Shown here one piece after another: positions 1-8,388 of a stretch of 26,992 bases of DNA. The DNA is taken from contig JAIVFH010000334.1 of the NCBI GenBank assembly GCA_025765595.1, positions 1 to 26,992 on the forward strand, given 5' to 3'. The translations under genes were made by a program, and so were the position numbers. The notes under the pieces were generated by a model. That model had not been told where the DNA came from, ran no database searches, and saw only the letters and a list, made by a program, of their open reading frames with translations. The stretch comes from Obelidium mucronatum (lineage: Eukaryota > Chytridiomycota > Chytridiomycetes > Chytridiales > Chytriomycetaceae). The first letter of the stretch is position 1. Each line of letters opens with the position of its first letter.

Positions 1-2
1 GA

Positions 3-253
3 CTCGAAGATGCCTTTGAGCACTGCAAGCAAGTCGAGGTAAAGCCTGATGGATTTCAACATTGCATTTCATTCACAATGAACGCCTTGTTTTTCAACAT
101 GGCTAACTTGCTCTGTTCTGTTTCCAGTTTCAGCGAAAGAGGGAGGAAAGTCTTGTCAAGGCAAAAGAACGAGTAAAGCGATGGAAGGAAGCTAATAAAG
201 ACGTCGGTGTCTTTAAAAGAAACCCCTCTGAATTGAATCGCAAAAACGAATAG
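3..253 (+). CDS. C-terminal exons of an unrecognised protein (5' cut by window edge)
   Basis: Two exons can be read: 3-38 and 128-253, joined by a GT-AG intron (39-127) in phase 0. The 53 visible residues begin LEDAFEHCKQVE and end with TAG at 251-253. The tail is very rich in Lys, Arg and Glu (for example KAKERVKRWKEANKD) and looks like a charged helix or short coiled coil. No catalytic or family motif is visible, so no function is proposed. The upstream part lies outside the window. The stop codon is only 35 bp before the start codon of the dynamitin gene on the same strand, leaving almost no room for a separate terminator and promoter. The splice model rests on frame continuity and a good TTTCCAG acceptor. 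Confidence 0.6.
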
Positions 254-288
254 TTTTAAGTTTAATTCAACTGTTCAATCATCTAAAA

Positions 289-1711
289 ATGGATAGCGAA
301 GTTGCATATGAATACGATCCCGAGTACAACAGCCACCAGCAAAGCCACGATGACTACGATGCAGATGAAGATGAAAGTGTCCCGCTACAACCACTTCCAC
401 CAGACAGCGAAACTGTCGCCAGCCATCACAGAGCAATCCCCCTCGAAGTGTATGAAATCCACCCGTCAACCACAGTTGCCAGAACACAAAGAGAAACTCC
501 AATCGATAAAGTGAATCGGCTCAAGAAGGAAGCAGATGCGTTGTACAGCAAACTGTTGGAGTCTGTAACTGAAGAGATGGACCAAGAGGTTAGTTCTCCC
601 CCCCTTATCAGTAACTTTTAAAACGCAATCCCTCCCATAGACCCAAACAATGTTTGTCCATCTTTCGACAGTATTTGGTCGGCTGGAGCAAGTGACTCCA
701 GTAGCAGAGGCAATTGCCGCCAACGGCCCCTTGACCCAAACCCAATCAGAACTACTCAACCCACAAAACCCACGCGGAAAAAGGCTCATTAAAAAGATTG
801 CAAAGTTCAAGAAATACGCTGAAAAGTCTTCATCGCCAAATCCATTTATTCGCGACTCTGCGCTACAAACTTCTCCAACAGTCACAGCAACGCAAGTGTA
901 TAATATCATGTACGCCAAACAAGACGAGGACGAGTTTCTGCCTGATTTGAATATTCTTGACCAGCGCGTTACAAACTTGGAAACAAGTATTGGAGCATCT
1001 CTCCCACAACCCATCAACCCATCGCGTCAACGCGCCATATCAACCTCCTCAACACCTTCACGACTCCAACCATCTTCCCCACCACTGTTGCCAACCCCTA
1101 TTCGCCAAACCCCGCGTCGCAGACCCTCCCTCAACACATCCCTCTCAGAAGCAACAACCCACTTGACACAACTCCTCCAAAAACTATCCACCCAACAAGA
1201 AACCCCAACAATGGAAACCCTCATGACCAACATCTCGAACCTCCAAAAGTCCCAAAAGACACTCAAAGAAACCCCGCTTCCTTCCCAAAAAAAAAAAAAG
1301 AATGAATGGCAAGTCGTTTCAACGCCGTCGAATCGTAGATCCAAGAAGCAGGATTTACTGGCTAATATGCCGCCGCTCACGGCGTCCCAGCAATCCGTGC
1401 AGAGGCTGCATGAGAGCGTGTATCCTTTGGATCGATTGATTGGTTTTGTTCCTGTGTTGGTGGAACGGTTGGAGTCTTTGACGCCTATTCATACGCGTGG
1501 AGCAATGTTGTCGGATGCATTGAGTGGTGTGATTTCGAATCATAAAGGGTCTTTGCAGGATCTTGAGATGTTGGAAGGGTTGGCGGGGATGATTGATGCG
1601 AATTTGACAGAGAATTCGAAAGTGTGTGCGAGGAATTGGGAGTCTTTTGATGTACGTATAAAAGAGCTGGAGCGGAGGTTGAATGGGAAGAATGTTCATG
1701 TGCGGGTTTGA
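289..1711 (+). CDS. DCTN2: Dynamitin, dynactin p50 subunit
   Basis: Dynamitin is the p50 subunit of dynactin. It bridges the shoulder/sidearm to the Arp1 filament and so supports dynein-driven transport. Exons are 289-588 and 641-1711, joined in phase 0 across a 52 bp intron, giving 456 residues, close to the usual 400-450. The N-terminus is acidic with a short motif (ETPIDKVNRLKKEADALYSK) matching the conserved 'ETPxxKxxRLxxE' region of p50. The later segment DEFLPDLNILDQRVTNLE matches the family's 'L..LE.R...LE' block. The C-terminal third (from about SVQRLHESVYPLDRL) is an amphipathic helix series ending SFDVRIKELERRL, typical of p50. The middle (about residues 210-290) is a Ser/Pro/Thr-rich linker. 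A 13-A run at 1287-1299 is in frame and encodes lysines. The start ATG is the first in frame. The gene converges with the SH3 gene 90 bp downstream. Confidence 0.88.
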
Positions 1712-1801
1712 AAATAAATTAGAGTTCAGGATGTATAAACAGGATGCCTTTCTATTTATCAAACACAATATGTGAAACGAAAAGAAAACAATAGAGAAGC
1801 T

Positions 1802-3199
1802 TCAGAGTTCTTCAACTCCAAACACTGGAAACAATCCTTCCTCCATTTGCTCTTTCCCATCCAACCCATAATTCACACCCAAAGCCCATCCATCCCTCAA
1901 AAACCGTTTCACAACCACTAAATCTCCTACTTCCAGTTTCGTCACAAACCCTTCTTGAGCATTCTTGTTCCTACCATTCCCACTATTCCCAGATACGGCA
2001 ACAAACGAAGCGGCAGAAAACGGATACACACACGTGAACTCGAGATTTACAAATTCCTCTTGTTGTTGCGGGTGTTTTCGATTCAATGACGCGAATTGTT
2101 TTGGGAAACTGATTTTAAACGCCCCTTGACCGTTTCCTAACCGGACACCGGGGATAGGTGGAGATAACGGTAGAGTATATATGTCTCCGATATGGTTGAG
2201 TAGAGATTGCTGGATTTGCTTGAATCGTTCCGTGGCTTGTTGGTGCTGAAGTGGCGTGTTGTTGTTTTCAAGAATAGGCGCCAGCAATGGAATGCTATTT
2301 AAGAATAAAGATAATCAGTTACTAAAAAAAACCAAAAAAAAAGAGATAATGAAGGATATTTAAAAATCAACTCACATGACATTCTTAGTCGGATCAATAA
2401 ACCGTCTCCCATCCCTCTCATCAACCCTTGCAGATCCCGTAGCGCGTCGTTTCAACTCTGTTGAATATCCTGTATCGTTTACACCGGTGCTCGTCGTGAT
2501 ATTGTTTCCAAACAGTGTAACGTGATCATGACCATGTTGTTGAGAATTCGGCCCGTCAAAGTCTTCTTGAGGATCATCCACTAATCTCTTGTAATACTCT
2601 CCACTCTCTCCCCTCCCGAAACTGAAATAACTGCGCCCCAGCGATCGATTCACGCTATCCATCAAACTCCACGACGGCTCCCGTCCAGCAGGGATTGGAT
2701 CACTTGCTTTTTTGCTAATATGAACAAGCAAGTTCCCACTTGGATCACCGATTGTGCTTTCCGAGTCTTGTTTGACGGCTGGTTTACGAGGCGAGAATTT
2801 AAAGAAACCGCTTTTGGGTGGTTGTTCTGTGATATTAGCAGACAACGGGTTTGACGGTGACAAAGAAGATCTTTTGCGAGAAGTGACTACTTTGTTGATG
2901 AGGAAAGCGACTCCAATGATGGCAATAGTGATGGCAGTGACAGTGGCGGCAATTGCAGAGTTGGACATTGCCGGATGGTCTTGCTGGGAAGACGCACCCG
3001 CAGCAGGTGGCAGTGGGGCGTAAGACGAAGCGGCAGGCTGCGGCGGCTGCGGCCGCGGCGCCGGAAGAAAGTTGTTTGAATTTGGAAGGTTTGGGTTCGC
3101 CTGCGCCAAAACAAGCGCATCGGCGTCGGCGCTGGCGGGCGGCGGAACGCTTTCAACGCTTTCGTGCTCTGGCGAAAAGTCCATTCCCGCAAACGTCAT
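1802..3199 (-). CDS. Single-pass membrane protein with C-terminal SH3 domain (paralogue 1)
   Basis: Exon 1 is 3199-2376 and exon 2 is 2294-1802; the joined frame gives 438 residues. The first in-frame ATG is at 3199 (MTFAGMDF); another at 3184 is possible. Residues 1-80 are Pro/Ala/Ser-rich with no clear signal peptide. Residues about 82-101 (SAIAATVTAITIAIIGVAFL) form one membrane span followed by a basic stop-transfer (SRKRSS). A Ser-rich cytosolic linker follows. The last 75-80 residues form an SH3 domain: CVYPF at the start, LEVGDLVVV, DGWALGVN and GLFPVFGVEEL at the end, with a low-complexity insertion in the RT-loop position. The exon junction encodes IIPLLAPILE, also present in the next gene, so the two are paralogues with the same intron site. 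Fungal Sho1 and Fus1 combine membrane segments with an SH3 domain, but no orthology is claimed. A signalling or polarity scaffold role is inference. Confidence 0.8.
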
Positions 3200-3285
3200 T
3201 TTGGGTTTTCGACTTGGGTTCAAGGAAATTGCTCAAGCCGCAGACAAACAAAAAACAAAAAACACAAATGAATAATGTCATATTT

Positions 3286-4917
3286 TTAGACAACTGGCTC
3301 CCGCGGTCCAACGGCTGTCGACGCAGCAGACCGCATACTCCACAACCGCGTCAAAGTCCCAGAAATCCCTCCAGATCCAGGAGGAGGAGGAGGAGCAGAA
3401 ACAGTTTCTTCCACAACAAACACTGGAAACAATCCCTTCCGAACTTGCTTCTCACTATGGTTGAACCCAACAGCCCATCCATCCTTCAAAAACTTTTCCA
3501 CAGTCACCAAATCACCCACTTGAATTCCCAATTCGTCGTTTCGCTTGGGAGAGTAAGGGTACTGTGCCTCGAAACGGATCAGTGATAACTCCTTGTCTGA
3601 AAGAACAGCGTCTTCTACGGAGTCGCTGCTGACTTCGTTGGCGTTGGAAGACAGTAACTGAGGAGCATGGTATTGACGAAGTGGTGTGCTGACTCGGTAG
3701 TTGTAATCCTTTTGCATGGGATGGTCCAAAGGCAGTGATGCAATCGATCCAATCGTGGTATGCAAAGTCTTTTCAATGCGTTTAGAGATATCCGTGCTTT
3801 TCATTAACGTGTGTGTTTCGTTGGTTATATTGTCCACAAGTTCCAAGATTGGCGCAAGCAGTGGAATTCTAAATTGTTTTGAGGTATTAAATAAATGGAT
3901 ACGATTTCCCCCCCTCTTTCAAACTTAAACTTACAGAGTATTTCTTTGTGCGTCAAAGTACCGCAATCCATGTTCGACACGGGCTGCGCCTGTCGCCCTT
4001 CTTCCAACGATACCAAGCCCTGCTCCCACAGGATTACCCACGCCAATACTACCACCTCCTGTAGATCTGCTTAATGTGACTGCCGCTTTAATCTCTTCCT
4101 CACCAAGAGGCTCTTTTGCATCTGCCAGCATTTGTGGTGGTATAAACCCATTTCCCTCGTCATCATCGTCGTCCCATTGAATCTTCCTAATAGTTTCACC
4201 ACTACCCTTCTTTTCAATTAAATTCTCTGAATCTTCTTCACTCTGACTCTTGGCACTTTTCGCTTGTTCCCTTAAAAGAGACACATTCTTGACTGTAACT
4301 CGTTTCCCAGCCGCCAAAAGAGACGCACCGCCACCACCACCAATACCAGCCACAGTCCCATAAGAATTATTCTGACTCGCCAACGCCGCTCGCTCCCCCT
4401 TCTGACTCTCCACTTGTTTCCCATATTCCCCAGGAAGATACACTCGACTCTGGCTTTCATGGCTCCTCTCATACGACCGTCCGTTCAGCTCCACGTTTTC
4501 ATCGCCGTCGCCATCAAGATTTTTGTACTTGCGGTTCTGGATATAGTTTTTGGTTCTCACGATGGCTAGCCACAAGAGGAAACAAAAGAGGAAGAAGCCA
4601 AGCGTGGATCCAACGGCTATTGCTGCGATGCTTTTGTTTGATACGTCAATGTCTGGTTCTTGCTGTGGCTTGGTAGTGGGTGTGGATTGTACAGGTACTG
4701 GTGGGATTGTTGCTTGTTCAATTTGTGGTGGTTGAACCTGAACGGGTTCGATTGGAGCTGCTGGTGCAGCAACAACTGGTTCTACAGGAGCGGCAGGAGG
4801 AGGCAATGCAGGTTGAGCTGGTTGAACAGTTGGTTGAAGTGATGGAGGGGCTTGTTGTTGCGGTTGTTGTTGTTGGTCGCCACCAAAGACTTGCGCAAAC
4901 CCTCGCTTTTTGAGCAT
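3286..4917 (-). CDS. Single-pass membrane protein with SH3 domain (paralogue 2)
   Basis: Exon 1 is 4917-3935 and exon 2 is 3868-3286, giving 521 residues. The N-terminal 90 residues are a Gln/Pro/Ala/Val low-complexity segment, presumably extracellular. The membrane span is about residues 97-120 (ending FCFLLWLAIV), followed by RTKNYIQNRK. The cytosolic part has a SRVYLPGEYGKQ motif that recurs in the third paralogue. The sequence around the splice junction (RRATGAARVEHG, then LIPLLAPILEL) matches paralogue 1. The SH3 domain is about residues 426-483: AQYPYSP, VGDLVTV, DGWAVGFN and KGLFPVFVVEE, with the conserved ALYDY-like, WW-region and GLFP positions recognisable. A short PPPPPPG stretch after the SH3 could itself bind an SH3 domain. 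The stop lies 86 bp from the start of paralogue 1, so the promoters are very compact. Confidence 0.82.
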
Positions 4918-4944
4918 CTTTTTAATTTTGATTGATATTCAATA

Positions 4945-5591
4945 GGGGGTTTCAAAGTTGCGATTTTTCAACAAAAAAAATCGAAGTTTTGTTGGCAAGA
5001 AAACTCAGTTTTTTTGGAGAAATCGGTCAAAAAAACCGATTTCTCTGATTTCGTCAAAAAACTGAGTTTTTTTTTGCCCAAACTACAAAATAGGATGAGC
5101 TCCGCCTAATTCATATGACACAGCCCTTTTCTTTATTTTGTTTGATATAATACAGATCTACGACAACAATCCTGATGGTCTTTGGGATACTAACCTTGAT
5201 GTAGTTGAAGCAGCCAATCCCATATGTTCTCTCTGAGCGGTACAGTATTTCGAAACAGCCCGGATATTGCAATCAGCTGCAATCAGTAGGGGCTACTGCC
5301 AAATTGTTAGAGCTTGTCAGCAAAAAGTCCTCCGGTGGCCTGCCATTCAATGCAATCTTGCCAACCAACCCAAAGCCTTACTCTTCTGTAACTTTCTAAT
5401 TTCGACGTAGATGTACACTAAATCGCTCTCACAGGTGGCATGTGCTTGAGGGAAGGATATAGGGTCGTTAACTTTGAAACCCCTCTCCTGAAAAACATGA
5501 AAAAACTCAGTTTTTATTTTCGTTTTTACAAGTTTTGCTGGCAAGATTTCGAACGAGAAATCGGAAAAAATCGGTCAACTTTGAAACCCCC
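4945..5591. mobile_element. MITE-like non-autonomous element with TA target-site duplication
   Basis: A perfect 16 bp terminal inverted repeat is visible: GGGGGTTTCAAAGTTG at 4945-4960 and its complement at 5576-5591, each flanked by TA (4943-4944 and 5592-5593). TA duplication is the signature of Tc1/mariner-type transposition. The element is 647 bp and has no recognisable transposase. A further degenerate copy of the right end occurs internally at about 5468-5488, and AACTCAGTTTTT-type tracts recur near both ends. This suggests a rearranged or nested element. The central part (about 5090-5450) has only short, unrecognised open frames. Confidence 0.65.
5000..5073. repeat. Long inverted repeat (hairpin) inside the MITE-like element
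   Basis: GGAGAAATCGGT at 5016-5027 pairs with ACCGATTTCTCT at 5035-5046, and the flanking AACTCAGTTTTTTT pairs with AAAAAACTGAGTT. The arms are separated by a short A-rich loop, with a small asymmetric bulge on the right arm. This would fold into a strong hairpin and probably belongs to the mobile element's left end. Confidence 0.7.
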
Positions 5592-5656
5592 TAATGTTTT
5601 CGTGACCATCTATTTTATCAAAGTCGTTTCTTGCTTTAATCGGTCTGATATATATT

Positions 5657-6283
5657 TTACTCAATGCGTTCGTATCCTTTCACTTCAGCGCCGCCCTTTG
5701 CCAACTCCTTCATTTCTATCCGCAAATCATCGTCCTTCTTGCCAATAAACTGTCTCCCATATTCCCCGGGGAGATACACCCGACTTCCAGACTCAGCACT
5801 CCGCTGTGGCTGTTGCTGTTGCTGTTGCGGAACCCCCTGACCCACTGCAGCTTGCTGACTGTGGTTATTATTATTGGCCCCCACAAATCGACCATCGACA
5901 AACAACCCCAAATCTTCTTGCTCCCTTCTCAGCTTCTTGTTCTTGAAGTAATTGATTGTTCGAACAACCACAAGCCAGACAAGGAAAAAAAAGAGGGCTA
6001 CGCCGACTGTGGCTCCCACTGCGACACCTGGTATCACCTTTTCAGAGATTGGAAGGATGTCTGATGAGGTTGTTGTTGATTTAGTGGTTGTTGTTGTTGT
6101 TGTCGTTGTTATCTTTGTTGTGGTTGTGGTTGTGGGTCTTGTTGTTGGTATTGGTTCTAAAGTGGTTGAGATGGTAGCTGTGGCTGACTCGGTGACAGAA
6201 GAGGCGCTTTGATCTGTTGAAACAGTGCCTGATGTTGTGAGAATCCAATGCGGTGTTGAGGTTGAGCTTGTTGTTGTTGCCAT
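5657..6283 (-). CDS. Single-pass membrane protein lacking the SH3 exon (paralogue 3)
   Basis: A single exon encodes 208 residues. The ATG at 6283 follows no earlier in-frame ATG. Residues 1-80 are Thr/Ser-rich (long Thr runs), suiting an O-glycosylated extracellular stalk. Residues about 84-108 form the membrane span (GVALFFFLVWLVVV), followed by RTINYFKNKK, very like paralogue 2. The cytosolic part contains a Gln run and SRVYLPGEYGRQ, the same motif as in paralogue 2. The protein then stops 44 residues later. The exon carrying IPLLAPILE and the SH3 domain in paralogues 1 and 2 is absent, and the MITE-like element begins 65 bp downstream of the stop. Either this is a genuine short paralogue or its 3' exon was lost by the insertion. 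Confidence 0.7.
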   Translation of the reverse strand: MATTTSSTSTPHWILTTSGTVSTDQSASSVTESATATISTTLEPIPTTRPTTTTTTKITTTTTTTTTKSTTTSSDILPISEKVIPGVAVGATVGVALFFFLVWLVVVRTINYFKNKKLRREQEDLGLFVDGRFVGANNNNHSQQAAVGQGVPQQQQQQPQRSAESGSRVYLPGEYGRQFIGKKDDDLRIEMKELAKGGAEVKGYERIE

Positions 6284-6433
6284 TATTTGTTGTCTCTTTT
6301 TGATGGAATGAAATGAGGTTCGAATGTACTTCTGATTGGTTACAAAAATGAATACATGAAATGTTAAAAAAAACAACCAAATAATAATAATAACAGAGAT
6401 AGATAATTTATGATACTATATAAAAACGAAAGA

Positions 6434-6451
6434 GGGGGGGGGGGGGGGGGG
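6434..6451. repeat. 18-base poly-G tract
   Basis: An uninterrupted run of 18 G on the plus strand lies in the short gap between the stop of Kch-type gene A (6479) and the 5' end of the SH3-less membrane gene (6283). On the transcribed strand it is poly-C. It is prone to slippage and could form G-quadruplex-type structure. Its exact length may be a sequencing artefact. Confidence 0.85.
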
Positions 6452-6478
6452 AAACAAAGGCATAGAAATTGTCTCTCT

Positions 6479-8227
6479 TTATCTAATAAGAGGCTCTCCA
6501 CTCATTGATCTTCCATCTCCATTATTTGAAAGCGGTGAAAACTGTGAACGGTATGATTGTTGGTATCCACTCTGGTTTGAGGGTGGCGGTGGTCCACTGG
6601 GAGGGGGAGGCGGAGGTCCTGGTTGCTGGTATCCTTGTCCATAGTATGCGGTATGTTGTTGTTGTTGCTGTTGGTACACGTTTTGAGGAGGTGGTTGTGG
6701 TGGTGAAACTCCATATCCAGCACCTTGGTACATTTGTGAAGGAGGCTGTCCATAATACGGCTGGTAATTGGCAACGCTTCCTTCTCTCACACTAATCCCC
6801 TCCGGATAAGAAGAACCAGAGTACGATTCTGTATCCAAATCGACATCACCAACGTTTGGCAAGGTGGGTCGCACTTTCATTCCTAATGGAGGAGCAGTGG
6901 CAGTAATTGATGGATCGCCTCGTTCGCCTTGTGCCAAGTTGCGTGCTTGGAGTTTTCGGTTCACTTCTAGTTCGTGGAGTTCTGCTTGTCGCGCTTCTTG
7001 GGTTCGTTCTCGGACTTTTCGTTTTAATAGTTCAGAGATTCTTGTTGGTTGGTGAGTGTGGTGGTTAGAATGATGTGAACGATATATCCGTTATGGTACG
7101 CTTCACTCCGTGACATCGCCTTCGGCAACAAACATGGCGCCTTCGGCGTACACAAAAACAAACACACCTCTTATCAATCTTGTGACAAACAAACTCCTTC
7201 AAATTCCCCCGAATCTTGTACAACAAGGGAAAATAACAGAAAAACGCAATCGCAATCGCCACAAAAGAAATGGCCCACATGGCAAGAGAAAAGACAGTCA
7301 ACAAGAGAGTAGCGAAACCAATTGGATCAGAAAGACGGTTCCCACTCAAGAAGGCAAAAGCATTCCAGAATTGAATGATTGGGTTCGAGTATTTGTCTGC
7401 AGGACGGATACTGACGTGTAAAATGTCGTACAAATTGAGTGCGTTTACATAGACTCTGTGGAGGGCGGGTGTTAAGTTTCAGATTTTACATGCTTGTGTC
7501 AATATAATGATGATACCTCGGAAACTCGGCCAGAAACAGCCTCCTCCAGCTCTTGAAGGTAAAGTAGACAAAAAACGCCAGCTTGTCGACCCCCGAGCGC
7601 GCATTCAGGATCTCTTCAAAGAAGCAGTAGTGTGGATAGCTCTTGAGCGCGTAGTAGCGGTACGCGACGTGGTTTGTCAGGCTGCGGGCAATGTCTCTGC
7701 TCTTGACGACGTGGAAGCCCTTGCGGTAGTCCCACGCCAGCAGCGCAAGCGACATCACGATGGACGCCAGCATGATCCACGGCCGCGCCGCAGCGGGCGC
7801 AATCTGGTGCGAGACGCTTCCTTCGTTGAGCTTGTTGCACACGACGCCGGTGATGGCCGTCAGGTCGACTGTGGTCATGTTTGCGGGGCATTTGAAGCCT
7901 GGGTCCAGGGCGCCGTTGGCGATCAGAAGCGCCAGCAGCGCAATGTCGGCTGTGTACACAAGCACGGACTTGACCGTCAGGAAGAAGATGAACGAGTACT
8001 GCAGCTTGCGCGTCCAGCTGTCGTCGATCTGTGTGCGTGCGAGGTGTTAGCGGATGGTCACTTGGCGGGTGTCATGTTTGGTACATGGTCATCAAGGTCA
8101 ATGTAGTCGAACTTGTGGTCCCTAGGTATGTGATTCAACTGTTCAGCCATACACCCAGTTACACCCAAAACTGAAGTGCTTACGGATACTCCTCTCGTTG
8201 CCACTTGGCTGCCTCACAGCATCCCAT
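6479..8227 (-). CDS. Fungal Kch1/Prm6-type potassium channel, gene A
   Basis: This is a member of the fungal potassium channel family (Kch1/Kch2(Prm6) in yeast: plasma-membrane low-affinity K+ uptake needed for Ca2+ influx after pheromone or stress). Five exons: 8227-8184, 8121-8085, 8028-7517, 7455-7168 and 7040-6479, giving 480 residues. The N-terminus MGCCEAAKWQREEYP leads to PDHKFDYID. Hydrophobic spans are SFIFFLTVKSVLVYTADIALLALL, PWIMLASIVMSLALL and a long one ending FFCYFPLLYKI. The hallmark RGNLKEFVCHKIDKR then precedes a basic helix (RISELLKRKVRERTQEARQ). Two cysteines sit in the first outer loop. The tail is rich in Pro, Gln, Tyr and Gly (PPPPPPSGPPPP) with RPTLPNVGDVDLD and a terminal GEPLIR shared with gene B. 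Exon 3 is about 60% GC, far above its neighbours. All introns match gene B in position and phase. Confidence 0.85.
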
Positions 8228-8388
8228 TTACGGTGTTGGTTGTGTTTTTAATGAGTCAAATTTATGAAATTGGGGATTTGAGTACAACCAACAATGTAAT
8301 GCCCTTTTACTATATTTCCAAACGGTTATTATAACAAAACACAACGAACGAAGAAGCATTAGAAAAGAAAAGAGAGAACAAGAGCGTA

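Noticed and set aside
1287..1299. 13-A run in the dynamitin exon as a possible frameshift or pseudogene sign
   Set aside because: The conserved C-terminal dynamitin region continues in the same frame on both sides of the run, so the length seen is compatible with an intact gene.
1355..1768. Long open frame on the minus strand opposite the dynamitin C-terminus (137 codons)
   Set aside because: It mirrors the codon pattern of a confidently identified gene on the other strand, has no family motif and no plausible splice partners. Treated as a shadow frame.
5205..5399. Plus-strand open frame inside the MITE-like element, and a faint SH3-like stretch (LWVGWQDCIEW..GGLF) on its minus strand near 5310-5365
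   Set aside because: The frames are short and broken by stops, the SH3 similarity covers only W-x-G and GLF, and there is no ALYDY-like start. It could be chance; an alignment of this region to the SH3 exons of the neighbours would decide.
7117..7148. Repeated GCCTTCGGC words in intron 4 of Kch gene A (7117-7126 and 7137-7148)
   Set aside because: Two short GC palindromes only. The same word also appears at scattered places elsewhere in the window, so it is not enough to call a mobile GC cluster.
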